A stretch of DNA of 32,836 bases, from positions 1-32,836 of the forward strand of contig CAZVSU010000023.1 in assembly GCA_964629645.1 (NCBI GenBank). Direction: 5' to 3'. Below the pieces are notes generated by a model. That model saw only the letters and a program-made list of their open reading frames with translations. It was not told the origin of the DNA and ran no database searches. Position numbers and translations under genes: made by a program. This document shows positions 18,701-25,864 of this stretch, piece by piece. Each line of letters starts with the position of its first letter. Position 1 is the first letter of the stretch. Source of the stretch: JAAKFL01 sp964629645 (GTDB taxonomy: Bacteria > Chlamydiota > Chlamydiia > Chlamydiales > SLFE01).

Positions 18701-21235
18701 GCTGTGAACAGGGCGTAGTTTCTTGACGGCCGAATGAACGATCTCATCATCGATGAGAAAGTGGGCCGCAACTTTCATCAAATTGATACCGACTCTCCAC
18801 ATCATGAGGTCGACTGTTTCACCGACAAGTCCGAAGACGGCAAGAACTGGTTCTATTAAAGAAGATGGGATGATCCGTTCCAAGATGTCGCGGCCGAATA
18901 AAAAGTAAAGAAGCGCGATCCCTTTTGCGCCTATCCAAGTATTGGATAGCTGCGGGACGTATTGTATGAGATAGGCCGTCCCCATGCGTACCTTCATCGA
19001 AAGGAACATCACAAACCGGATCACTTTGATGATTTTTGCCAAAAGCTTAACCGCATAAAGAAGAGAAACCCTTGGGTTTTCGAGAGAGTCAAGACCAAAA
19101 ATATCGAGCAAGCGATCGGTTTTTACGTCTGTTGTGGACCGAAAATCGCTCCCCTCAATTTGAACCTGAGGAATCAACTCTTCGATCATATCCTTAATCA
19201 TCCCGGCGCACTCATTCCCAAGGGCAGACTGGCAGAGCTCCTGAATGATCTCGATGCTTTCGCTTGAGGTCCCTGTCATTTGTAAAAGCTCTGCGATATA
19301 GGACTGGATTTCGGGTGGGATCACCATGGAGCGGTTGACAGTTCGTTTCACTTCGTTTTTCTTTAGCGCAAGGCGCACTTCAGAGACTGAGCCATATATT
19401 TCTTTCAGCTTATCGAAACTTATCTCGCCCTTTTTATAGAGGGAGACGCCGCTTGTGACCACTTGCTGACACGTAGACTCAAGAAGGGAGGCGACATTTT
19501 TATTTTTGACTAGGTCCATCTGTTTGATGACTTTGGGCCAGACGTTCACAAGAAACGCATAAGGGACTTCGAAGTCGAATTCTCTTTCGAGCCTTTCGGG
19601 ATTCAGTCCCTCTTCGAAAAAAACATGAATTTTCAACCAGTCTGATATTTTATCCCTTATTTTGATCTGTTGAGGGAAAAGTCTCTCTAAAGCGGCCTTC
19701 TTTGGCGGTCCCAATGCTGCGACCAGCGATTGCATCACGTCGTCTAAACAAAAACTTGTCCCCTTGTTCCAATGGGGCCAAGACTGTGGCTTAAGAAGGG
19801 AAAGAAAAAGCTCAAAGGACACCTTTTCAGGATCGATCTCGTCAAAGACCAATGGCAGATAAAGACCGCGGCCTGACTCTATTTTGGTGCTTGGGTGAAT
19901 ATCGCCCTGACGATCGCTCGTGACCAATTTCACGGTCAATTTGCCTGACTCTTTTTTTATGATTTCGATCCAAAAGTGGTTTCCTCTCGGCAATACAATT
20001 CCAAGCGATTCCATACCTAGGAGCATGGTGTTTGACAGATACTGGCTATTTTGGTCGATTTCCCATTTGATCCTGTCTTCGGCCTCCCCTCTGCAAAGTT
20101 CCAAAACTCTTTTGATTTGGGTGGCTAAAGCCGTCTCGAGACCGTGGCTGGCGACATCGCGATAGATCTTTTCTGCGAGTTTGATCGTCTCTTCATCGCG
20201 ATCTTTGCCGAAGAGAACTTCCAAAAGGTCTTCACGGCTGTTCGCGCCCAGCTTTCTGAAGACCGACTCCGGTACAACTGAAGCGATAAAGCTCTGGAAC
20301 CCTTCAAAAATATCAATCACCGGTTTGACCCCGTCATGAACCCGTTGACATTCCGCATTGACTATGAGATTCAGGTGGGAGTACTCATCAGCATATTTTT
20401 CCCTCAAAGTGTTAATCAGCGTCTCTTCATCCGCTTCGAAAAGAAGACGGAAGAGATCGCCCGGCAAAGTCTTTTCAAAAAATTCTGCGGCTTTCCCTCT
20501 GATCAATGCCTCATTCTTTTTTCCTATCTGCCCTGTGTACACAAAAGTGTCGCCCACACCAAGATCCCGTACTTTTTGGCATAACTCTCCTGACTTTTGT
20601 CTCAGGAATTCCTTTCGGCTCTCCTCATCGCAAGCCTCTCGAATGAGGGTCTCATAGTCACCCTGTCTTTCAAAGGCTTCGGCGAGTGCTGTCTGAAAGT
20701 TTGGGGGAAGGGCCGCCCCTAACTCTCGTTGTTCAAAATAGGCGTCAAGGGCTTTGAGGTAAGAGAGAGAGGCTTTCGTATCATTGAGCCTTGTATTCCC
20801 AAAATGAGCTGCGAGATCGCCAAAATCGACTTCGAAATCGGCCTCATCTTTCTTTAACGCCGAAAGGGCCAGGAGCTCTTCAGGATTTGAGAAGGGAGGA
20901 TTTTCGACCCGAGTGGCCTCAACTGACTCACCTAGCCACTCATTAAACAGCTCTTCTTCTCTCTCCGGTGCTACGGCATCATCATTTTTTCTTTTGAAAA
21001 TCGAGCTGATTTGATTCACTGTCCGTGAAAGCGTCTTCACGTTCCGACTGTGAACGGCGTAGTGGCGATAAATCGTTTTGCTTTCTGCCAAAACCCCATG
21101 CTTAAGGGCCTTGAGACAGCGCAAGGCAGCCCTCGTCACTTTATTTTGCGTCACAGAACGGCCCGCGGCCGAAGCCACAAAATAAGCGGAAGCTCCAAAA
21201 CGGGAAAATATTGAGGTAAAAACGAATTGATTCAT
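9710..21235 (-). CDS. Giant DUF3638/DUF3645-type ATPase-like protein (3841 residues)
   Basis: A single uninterrupted frame. The N-terminal two thirds are mostly helical and unassigned, with a hydrophobic patch at about 725-825 that might touch a membrane. The C-terminal third has superfamily-2 helicase-like motifs. These are Walker A MIPGSGKTT (about 2785-2793), LPFSRSYPF (about 2840), Walker B-like CIDETH (about 2923-2928), YTGTPYNR (about 3207) and QAIWRMRG (about 3378). The PFSR segment, the DETH box and the short PIG element that follows are arranged as I recall in DUF3638, with DUF3645 after it. This family is found mainly in very large eukaryotic proteins. An E/Q-rich run at 3569-3587 separates the ATPase region from the last 250 residues. 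Function is unknown; ATP-driven remodelling of a host or bacterial target is only a guess. The ATG at 21235 has no Shine-Dalgarno but has a good promoter just upstream. Confidence 0.85.
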   Translation of the reverse strand: MNQFVFTSIFSRFGASAYFVASAAGRSVTQNKVTRAALRCLKALKHGVLAESKTIYRHYAVHSRNVKTLSRTVNQISSIFKRKNDDAVAPEREEELFNEWLGESVEATRVENPPFSNPEELLALSALKKDEADFEVDFGDLAAHFGNTRLNDTKASLSYLKALDAYFEQRELGAALPPNFQTALAEAFERQGDYETLIREACDEESRKEFLRQKSGELCQKVRDLGVGDTFVYTGQIGKKNEALIRGKAAEFFEKTLPGDLFRLLFEADEETLINTLREKYADEYSHLNLIVNAECQRVHDGVKPVIDIFEGFQSFIASVVPESVFRKLGANSREDLLEVLFGKDRDEETIKLAEKIYRDVASHGLETALATQIKRVLELCRGEAEDRIKWEIDQNSQYLSNTMLLGMESLGIVLPRGNHFWIEIIKKESGKLTVKLVTSDRQGDIHPSTKIESGRGLYLPLVFDEIDPEKVSFELFLSLLKPQSWPHWNKGTSFCLDDVMQSLVAALGPPKKAALERLFPQQIKIRDKISDWLKIHVFFEEGLNPERLEREFDFEVPYAFLVNVWPKVIKQMDLVKNKNVASLLESTCQQVVTSGVSLYKKGEISFDKLKEIYGSVSEVRLALKKNEVKRTVNRSMVIPPEIQSYIAELLQMTGTSSESIEIIQELCQSALGNECAGMIKDMIEELIPQVQIEGSDFRSTTDVKTDRLLDIFGLDSLENPRVSLLYAVKLLAKIIKVIRFVMFLSMKVRMGTAYLIQYVPQLSNTWIGAKGIALLYFLFGRDILERIIPSSLIEPVLAVFGLVGETVDLMMWRVGINLMKVAAHFLIDDEIVHSAVKKLRPVHSYLTRKGSIDVAVPMFKKKSAGKPLIRVPHRHTLEREAIETIDVKNPFANFLSLPKPKEMALTKDTLTHELNRWLGQLEEHWLPKGDEEIEVVKSQMGLHFFHRQMRSLPLPNEKTGQLWYEIDSPEGVLEQLHELMIAFYRIAQNNKTSVIEHEFLESLVTMFSFVAIIDCLARRCPEAVIPAKFGPNGVGLMKYMGRSFVRFHDYRSRSKWEALARYFDLDPFKKYDDADKGGYLSSRFFSRGALRKDLYKDSGIDRMSFHFQNDIAYFTRLLDRPEIKQRLQMRGVPEDAHQFDKYVHLLYDHPIIERESDGQRKGVLPRPFYLMRLSYFMSNQLLKTRLDCRFFSTSKLDLDSRVGMTFFPLDAYPGYEKRELKGFLKPFESLYRWTAPRMTTQNVEPALSLQPPNFPSFWKYRTSSARIRKGNKFSLFTTPRSLTAQRSITTKRTQSRIMIEGPKWKCALDRPYEVHFKKRLEMVKTVDADRIIHCMSLFSRSLDRLNEADFLWLFESVVNHPRLIRAALTENPGSTKDFGCFFKRALEHFEGKNWAVYLYLCRVGIELSEQCVDLLRKNESHFPDFRAKLRGTACDYFRGLPPKKRQLGNAQDGLTAVLVTLVASYHPFQSGDVTGAFREVVMQDIARLAYAQTNASALHDLSETNEGRRALEVIYTWSFSLKEAMESEDAFRHQVLKTLTLDTVSLKAVGLDDNALEGAWEGRYPYYNKGRFEIDLHRHQVTKYRYLDKKVSEALSKILTLDQEVQDYYELGKIRYYPNHDIELDILSNVHFILFKKIEGVRYRFVNNLHMKVKPPLYKEGDVLWIEEDRENPKILHFRDQEMIARYTVEITDREEGTDYQIVDTELMINGVFLQESTFDFAGGGLSLLGWFQPLSSLTFYSNFDGVKGKLARIEMSRLDLQFSIQMIEGVPRAVCENGAYAGSMIASKQKDDRLTAFGQYLIVENRKKKKKVLMPEMSLQQMTLELLYKGLMEKSSSPFIDQLIASLIPPCSDEKTRVYGYDFEEGVLTSQDPEAVGYLAILQICRGDMSEALGSLKKLETYGSIEPFSETLMARCQLIITALLLIQGSQSEEITLRLAALKERNRVILQQEPQDAGTQELIEWLAVQIKYTNYLNRLARCPEDNAMSAFSELMVLHALAESGKCFFSSGLASSLSGVPQPIARWLAENVVMFPKLLVRFNELKASLNGANPLMLEVAEAFEFWVRDRQNTEGNVNLLPQNLAGWMLSTIDFDSLSCDKGIVEKILHDLRAYANHPLAQQLDLTELSAKWEEDQLATLSAELIDLTPENFKSCFLSFYRLALSDVHPLDSRYETLAMQFRKNLGLVTGKVKNIDDAQLLELIKVLTGMGRKLKKTLPGPDRLSQLLHFHRTMTHYEKKLDALMKANKGVFEAIKEAESQREPVEDLMSRWFATIDEWSDSYSKLLSMQKEYGAFLENDPEVERDVVEFLQISSSLKEPCDNLMQKRAGWAVEWTLKQQGALKRGRLRKKIAETLSTQAKAGPLDVEILNLFYDNGTEGRVLALSLIAAGHTVCSETTFDRMIRQALPRKFFHPGPYLDSTLTSLLKICQKSVKEVSITSIAMKNGFELAKNMVAQGSVSYLDMAVKEATGLGALYRLQSLANAALKGKRFYDNRRYRQADRKTKEAHRKEDSRFDNRIELTGDSRSLLLRQEEQLNAVSERLFDRFFKQETISGDKQKEIALYSLHSVDSTLSAAFDKLNQSLVDYQSRPIEQKATYQLKQPLSKVLDELISFQKKVQKKCADSRRRIEEFVNQTKRQENEEEALSNRLTKMSRQAKYLSFEDIEEAFAQNVLTSLKGPTRLTEEQIPTLKTMMHLYYHLASRFVRLFDVLGQIQSASDEGAANILGAELKRRKVYNFDGVYEHLAKGKMIFEAKTNKSLRQKQSVQIDKMLYAEDGRQVVEMIPGSGKTTYGNRLINYFSANGDKAMINIWPAPVAKTNIAEASRSAREIFSQRSLALPFSRSYPFTEETLTVLHHALRESIETRGQINMTKENLQALELCFIECAFDFGDKEKRSDLKGWKRRLDLFRKILLLTKGVGCIDETHVAFDNRKELNHPIGKWKILSPSRIKIVEEVLLELLGDPYFETFLTIKAPLPTPLERSVYREKILPVFAEKMAGKVPGITYESKKLLKDYYMGTALTIPDLVVSSPHKETFALTKGLLTVLLPSALEKTIHVDFNPSKEGNGEYARPSAGNDNPLETSAIQSPYEALVKTALLFAHDRLTFDQTEALLRSLKTKGACQAKFLQCSLDETPEGHFFKLVTNGCQLSKLATYDPHALYTELQKSDRFVLRYVRDRVAPDIKYYEWNLSSNASNFGSMFASFYSYTGTPYNRGCYPTQTTLVPDPGTDGETIAAIENKAVNFIEFKTPSPGEILGEIIEHFFDANQTSARALIDRGAVLNGIGSLDVAMRLLRYVESSRSDIDGIAFYQGSTLMMLEKGSRHPIHFEASSVLPERRLSYFAQPQTYAADIPQMKGAVGLVTVGDDLKFNELAQAIWRMRGLNTDGQKLMIGATTRVFGKIFEAHDPKSLNEKVRSVVTFSVINQESSELSSSLPHDYFQADKQKLADIPRRSILEAALNARSVDDLIEIMNDPQHQAHLLRKVEDDPFKLFGHIDEQVDPNKVIDALRTQIGAAFPHLKDDLDMVGGGDYPKTVHVYSVDGHYDFAGLDTLDREVQVDVSVEMEDEQEQEVEQEQELEQELEQDTTLEGRESIPQRTIPWTQNSLDLRTTEWLKTALHPADCGMTGLFKRMVIGSIPPIYSLRDILSRAESFITAQIAEKIASSLYTTKNMHDIEADNGSPVEPFGPYQIPLLEALVILEKGRGCRLILLTQKEAEWWRTRLEKEREEITTEIKYGLIDITTGAIVAQGHAPFSSKDLKRSDLKRMLTQLKFLRGDVGYNSEEIEWLKSWIQPKRYELHQYFEQVHKLHGVAPYESSDMHRLFLELEYSDESHHLKV
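10475..10531. repeat. Low-complexity Glu/Gln-codon repeat in the giant gene
   Basis: Alternating GAG/CAA-type codons on the minus strand encode residues 3569-3587 as a run of E and Q with occasional L or V. It probably forms a charged coiled coil or flexible linker. The short repeated DNA unit makes it prone to slippage. Confidence 0.75.
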
Positions 21236-21249
21236 GTCATAAAAAATTA

Positions 21250-21279
21250 GTTATATTAAGAGTACTAAAGAAATGTTAA
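21250..21279 (-). promoter_or_regulatory. Promoter of the giant DUF3638-type gene
   Basis: On the minus strand, TTAACA (21279-21274) and TATAAC (21255-21250) are 18 bases apart. The predicted start is near 21243, giving a leader of about eight bases before ATG 21235 and no Shine-Dalgarno. It sits in the 55-bp gap after the efflux operon, so the giant gene can be transcribed on its own. Confidence 0.5.
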
Positions 21280-21290
21280 GATAGAATAAA

Positions 21291-22730
21291 TTATTCGGGC
21301 TTTTCCCAGCCCCCGCCAAGTGCGCGGTAGGTGGCAATGAGACTCAAAGCGATGCGGCCCCGGCTAATGGCGAGCTGCTCTTCTTCGTTGACTCTGGCTT
21401 CTTCTGTATTAAGTACACGGGTATAGTCGACAAAACCTTCGACATATTGCGTCCTGGCGACCTCTGCAGCTCTTACAGCCGCTGAGACGCTTTCTAAGCG
21501 GAAATCGGCCTCTTCCTGGAATTTGACGGTGCCGATCAAACCGTCTTCGACTTCTTGGTAGGCTGCCAAGACGGTATTTCGGTAATCGAGAAGCCGTTCG
21601 TAAAACGTTGTGTACTCAAAATAAACGCGGTTTTTAAGACGGCCATAGTTGAGCACTTTCCATGCGAAACTAGGGCCTAAAAGATAGGTAAAGCTATCGC
21701 CGCTCAAGAGTTTCCCCCCTCCCCCCGAGGCTGTCGTATCGGTGCCCTCGCTTGAATCGAAACCAATGAACCCGCCGATCGAGATGCGAGGCAGAAGATC
21801 AGAGACTGCGACTCCAATGCGAGCGCTTTGTGACGCGGCTAAATAAAGCGCCCGCCTGACGTCGGGCCGGCGGCAAAGCAGCTCCGCGGGAATGCCAACG
21901 GCCACTTCCGCGGGAGGCTCAGGAATTTTACCGGGCTGATCGAGGACGCAAGTCAAATCCTCCGGTGTCAGCCCTAGCAAAAAAGAGAGGGCATTTTTAA
22001 AGACTCTGAGCTCCGCTTCGAGGACAGGGAGCCTTGCCTGTGTTGAAGAGAGGAGCGTCTTTGCCTGCTGGACGTCCAGTTCTGTGACAACGCCTGCCTC
22101 AAATCGGGCTGTGACAATCTCTAAGCTTCGCCTTTGTACTTTGATGTTATCGTATAAAATCGCAATCCGCTCTTCTAAAGTCCTGATTTCAACATAGGTA
22201 GACGCCACCTCCGCTTGCAAGATCACAAGAACATCCTGATAGTTGGCATAAGAAGCGAAAAGATTGTCTTGGGCGCTTTCAATGCCCCTGCGAAAACGGC
22301 CCCAAAAATCCAGCTCCCAGGCAACGGACAAACCCAAATTAAAGTCCCAATAGTTACGGTCGGCAAAAAAAGAATTGGGGCGGTTTCGGCTCAGCTTAAA
22401 CCTCGTCGCATCGCCGACAAGCTCTTGGAGCTGAGGAAACCACTCGCCTATCGCGATCCCGAGTAGAGCGCGGGCGCCTAAAATCCTGAAAGCGGCAATT
22501 TTCAAGTCGAGGTTGCGCGATTCGGCCAGCAAGACAAGTTCGGTCATTTTTTCATCATGAAACTGCTCCCACCACGCGCGCTCAATCTCGGCATCGCAGG
22601 AAATTTTATCCTCGCCGCACTCCATCCAGTTGCTTTGAATGGGCACTTCAGGAGCATAAAAGTCAGGACCCACGCGAAAACAGCCGGCAGCGACAAGCGG
22701 CATCAAAAGGATTGGCCAAAAGCGCGTCAT
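21291..22730 (-). CDS. Outer-membrane efflux lipoprotein, NodT/OprM (TolC-like) family
   Basis: Starting at ATG 22730 gives 479 residues with a lipoprotein signal peptide (MTRFWPILLMPLVAAGC, lipidated Cys17). GPDFYAPEVP follows, as in OprM/NodT proteins. Two OEP repeats are recognisable. The family hallmark IPAELLCRRPDVRRA, with ARIGVAVSDLLPRISIGG, is in the second half, followed by the long helix ending near NTEEARVNEE. The product forms the trimeric outer-membrane duct of the pump encoded upstream. The upstream extension of the frame is rejected because AAGGAGGAG lies directly before ATG 22730, and this start overlaps the pump's stop codon as ATGA, implying translational coupling. Confidence 0.92.
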   Translation of the reverse strand: MTRFWPILLMPLVAAGCFRVGPDFYAPEVPIQSNWMECGEDKISCDAEIERAWWEQFHDEKMTELVLLAESRNLDLKIAAFRILGARALLGIAIGEWFPQLQELVGDATRFKLSRNRPNSFFADRNYWDFNLGLSVAWELDFWGRFRRGIESAQDNLFASYANYQDVLVILQAEVASTYVEIRTLEERIAILYDNIKVQRRSLEIVTARFEAGVVTELDVQQAKTLLSSTQARLPVLEAELRVFKNALSFLLGLTPEDLTCVLDQPGKIPEPPAEVAVGIPAELLCRRPDVRRALYLAASQSARIGVAVSDLLPRISIGGFIGFDSSEGTDTTASGGGGKLLSGDSFTYLLGPSFAWKVLNYGRLKNRVYFEYTTFYERLLDYRNTVLAAYQEVEDGLIGTVKFQEEADFRLESVSAAVRAAEVARTQYVEGFVDYTRVLNTEEARVNEEEQLAISRGRIALSLIATYRALGGGWEKPE

Positions 22731-25700
22731 CCCTTCTCCTCCTTTACCCTGTAAAGCAGGCAGTAAAAGACAGGCACGCAGACGAGCGTCAGGAGCGATC
22801 CGAAGGCGAGTCCCGACATGATCGTGGCTGCCATCGCCGTCCAAAAGACGTCTTGAACAAGAGGCACAACACCTAAGATTGTGGTCCCGGCAGCGAGAAG
22901 AACCGGTCTTGTTCTCGACACCGACGCTTCAATGATCGCATGATAGCGGGGCATCCCGCTTTCTAAGTTGGCGACGCAGGCGTCAAGCAAGACGACGATG
23001 TTTTTATTCATCATCCCTGCCAGACTCATTCCACCAAGAAGCGCCATAAAACCGAATGGGATTCCCAAAATCAAAAGGCCCCATGTGATCCCAATCACCG
23101 CAAAGGGAATTGTCATCAGTATGATCAAAACAGGACGAAAGGCGTTAAAAACGAGAACAAGCAAAAGTAAGATGACAACGGCAGCCGGAATAAGCCCGGG
23201 CAGAAGCTGCGCTTGCGCAGTCGCGGTGCTGTCATATTCGCCATCCCAGACAAACTCGAATCCACTTGGCAATTTGATCTTGTCGATTTGATCGATTACA
23301 TCGGCATAAAGCGTTGGAAATGTGAATCCGCGCGACGGCTCCCCTTGAACGGAAACCTGCCGACGCCTGTTCCACCTCGCAATGATCGGGTCTTCCCATT
23401 TTGTGTCCACACCGGATGTCACTTGTGACAAAGGAACCGTCCAGGTCGCGCCGCTTGGATTCACTTGCACACTTTCAAAATTGTTGAGAAGTTGCGCCCT
23501 TTCCGTTTGTGTATTTCTCGCTAAGATGGGATAAAGCGTATCTCCTTCACGATACTGTCCGACGGGGACACCGTCAAAGCTTCTTCTCGTCGCTGAAGCG
23601 ACATCTGAACGGGACACCTGCGACCAGCGCCCCCGTTTTTGGTCATACTCCGGCACCACTTTTAAGACGGGATTCATCATATCGAGACGCCAGTCCCGGC
23701 CGTACGGAGAGGTTTGGGCAGCGCTTAAAACTTCATTGCCAAGAGAGCGCAGTGTGTCAACGCTTGCCTCTCCGACACCTGTGATTCTGAGCTCAAACTT
23801 CCAGGTATCAGCAGGACCCACTCCATATTTACGAAACCGCACCATGGCATCGGGAGTTTTTTCTGCCACCCAATTTGTGTAGTCATCGATGAAGGAGTCA
23901 ATGTCTCGATAGTCGCTGAAGTTAAGAATGAGCTGTCCGTAATTTTGGTTGTTTCGCTCGGGATCGACAGGAAGATAAAAACGAGGGGGGCCAAGACCGA
24001 TAAAACTTGAGATGCACTCAACGCGATCATCTTTTAAAAGTTTTTCTTCGAGAATCTCCAAATTAGCAGCCACGTCTTGAATTTTTGTTCCGTCTGACGC
24101 CCAGTAGTCGATCATCAGCTGCGGCCTTGATGATTCCGGGAAAAACATCTGCTTCACAAAACCGAAGCAAACGATGGAGATGACAAGCATCCCAACTAGG
24201 AGAGCGGCAGTCATCAAACGAAAGCGGATCAACTTTTTGAGAAGAGAGCGCATCTTTTCGAAAAGGCCTCCTTTGAACTCTTCCCCATCTCCGTCTCCTT
24301 TGGGGTCAGGGAGGAAGTTGACGCATTTAATCGGGGTGAGCAAAAGAGAAATGGCCCAGCTTAAGAGAAGCGATGTCGCCACAACGATGAAAAGGGTGGC
24401 GCAGTACTCCCCGGTGCTCCCCTCCGATCCGTAGATGGGATAAAACGTCATGACAGCAATCAGCGTAGCGGCAAAAAGGGGAAACCAGTTTTCGTAGGCG
24501 GCATCAACTGCTGCCTTCATACGATCGACTCCCTGCCTGATTTTGACAGCGATGCTGTCGGATACGACAATCGAGTTGTCGACCATCATCCCAAGTGCGA
24601 TGATCAAAGCTCCAAGCGACATGCGCTGCAAAGGTATCTGCATGATCGCCATCACAATAAACGTTCCGAGTATTGTGAGGATCAGATCGACGCCGATGAT
24701 AAGCCCCATCCGATAGCCGCTTGGAATGATCAAAACAACGATCACGATCAAAATCGCCTGGGCAAGGCTCACCAAAAAACCATTGACCGCTTCTTCGACG
24801 AGATCGGATTGCCACGCGATCCGGTGAAGATCGAGGCCGATCGGCAGTTTGTTTTCGATTTGGTCAATCGCTTTGGCAAGGCGCCTGCCGACATCGACGA
24901 TATTAGAATCGTCCGTACCGGCAATCGCGATGCCGATCGAGGGTTTCCCATTGAAGCGCATCATGGAAAATGGCGGCTGCAAATACCCTTGCCTCACTTT
25001 AGCCACATCTTTTACCTTAATCACATCCTGGCTTTCGTCTTCCATCAATCGCGATAAAAGCTCTTGGCTCCCCTGTTGGTTGACGTATAGTGCGTTTGTG
25101 ATGATATCATTGGCTTTGGGACGAATGATCAGCTCGCCCACTTGGAACGGGCTTGTGAACTCGCCGGAAGGAGAAATCCGAAATCTTTCGGCATTATTAT
25201 CAACACCGCCGCCGTCGACGACCGCATTTTGGTTTTGTAGAGTGCTGATAAAGGTCTCGGGGGTGATGCGGAGCTGAGAGAGTTGCTGCTCTGAAATATC
25301 GAGGTAGATCACTTTTTTCTGAACGCCCCAAAGGTCGACGCGGGCGACATCTTTAACTTGGCTGAGCTCCTTTTTGACCGTTTTGGCATACGATTCCAGA
25401 TCCTTATCAGAAAATCCATCCCCGGTGATGGCCAGCAAAAAGCCGTAGACAAAACCAAAATCATCATTGACAATCGGCTCTTCGGCTTCTGCGGGGAGAT
25501 GTTTCGCCGCATCGGAAATTTTGTTCCGCAATTGATCCCAAATTTGCGGCAGCCTGTCCGACCAATACTTATCTTTGATGTCCACTTTTATGAACGATTG
25601 GCCGGCCCTGGAAATCGAATAAATGTCTTTAACTTCCGGCATTTCCTGAATCGCCTGTTCCAAAAGGTCGGTCACCTCAAGTTCGACTTCCTTTGGACTT

Positions 25701-25864
25701 GCTCCCGGATACCGGGTCACAATCGACGCTGATTTGACACTGAAGACCGGATCTTCAAGCTGTCCGAGACTAAAAAAACTGGCGATACCCCCAACAAGCA
25801 GAAGACCGGAAATGAAATAGGTGATCACCCTCTTTCGAATCGCCTGTTCAATCAGCCATCTCAT
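22727..25864 (-). CDS. RND multidrug efflux permease (HAE1, AcrB-like)
   Basis: From ATG 25864 the product has 1045 residues, the usual size of AcrB-type pumps. It has the expected layout: a first membrane helix (about 13-31), a large periplasmic porter domain, six membrane helices, a second periplasmic domain from about residue 555, and six final helices. The proton-relay helix 4 carries GMMVDNSIVV near residue 430 (first Asp kept, second replaced by Asn, a frequent variant). Helix 10 carries the conserved Lys in MMNKNIVVLLD near 950. It exports hydrophobic compounds using the proton gradient. A TTG one codon upstream is a less likely start. It overlaps the adaptor gene by 17 bases and the duct gene by 4, so the three form one operon. 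Confidence 0.95.
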   Translation of the reverse strand: MRWLIEQAIRKRVITYFISGLLLVGGIASFFSLGQLEDPVFSVKSASIVTRYPGASPKEVELEVTDLLEQAIQEMPEVKDIYSISRAGQSFIKVDIKDKYWSDRLPQIWDQLRNKISDAAKHLPAEAEEPIVNDDFGFVYGFLLAITGDGFSDKDLESYAKTVKKELSQVKDVARVDLWGVQKKVIYLDISEQQLSQLRITPETFISTLQNQNAVVDGGGVDNNAERFRISPSGEFTSPFQVGELIIRPKANDIITNALYVNQQGSQELLSRLMEDESQDVIKVKDVAKVRQGYLQPPFSMMRFNGKPSIGIAIAGTDDSNIVDVGRRLAKAIDQIENKLPIGLDLHRIAWQSDLVEEAVNGFLVSLAQAILIVIVVLIIPSGYRMGLIIGVDLILTILGTFIVMAIMQIPLQRMSLGALIIALGMMVDNSIVVSDSIAVKIRQGVDRMKAAVDAAYENWFPLFAATLIAVMTFYPIYGSEGSTGEYCATLFIVVATSLLLSWAISLLLTPIKCVNFLPDPKGDGDGEEFKGGLFEKMRSLLKKLIRFRLMTAALLVGMLVISIVCFGFVKQMFFPESSRPQLMIDYWASDGTKIQDVAANLEILEEKLLKDDRVECISSFIGLGPPRFYLPVDPERNNQNYGQLILNFSDYRDIDSFIDDYTNWVAEKTPDAMVRFRKYGVGPADTWKFELRITGVGEASVDTLRSLGNEVLSAAQTSPYGRDWRLDMMNPVLKVVPEYDQKRGRWSQVSRSDVASATRRSFDGVPVGQYREGDTLYPILARNTQTERAQLLNNFESVQVNPSGATWTVPLSQVTSGVDTKWEDPIIARWNRRRQVSVQGEPSRGFTFPTLYADVIDQIDKIKLPSGFEFVWDGEYDSTATAQAQLLPGLIPAAVVILLLLVLVFNAFRPVLIILMTIPFAVIGITWGLLILGIPFGFMALLGGMSLAGMMNKNIVVLLDACVANLESGMPRYHAIIEASVSRTRPVLLAAGTTILGVVPLVQDVFWTAMAATIMSGLAFGSLLTLVCVPVFYCLLYRVKEEKG

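Noticed and set aside
22731..22844. N-terminal extension of the outer-membrane efflux protein
   Set aside because: It reads through the end of the pump gene and lacks a signal peptide; ATG 22730 has a strong Shine-Dalgarno and begins a lipoprotein signal.
24565..24600. Asp-to-Asn change in the proton-relay pair of the RND pump
   Set aside because: VDN instead of VDD is a common variant among RND permeases and does not by itself indicate loss of function.
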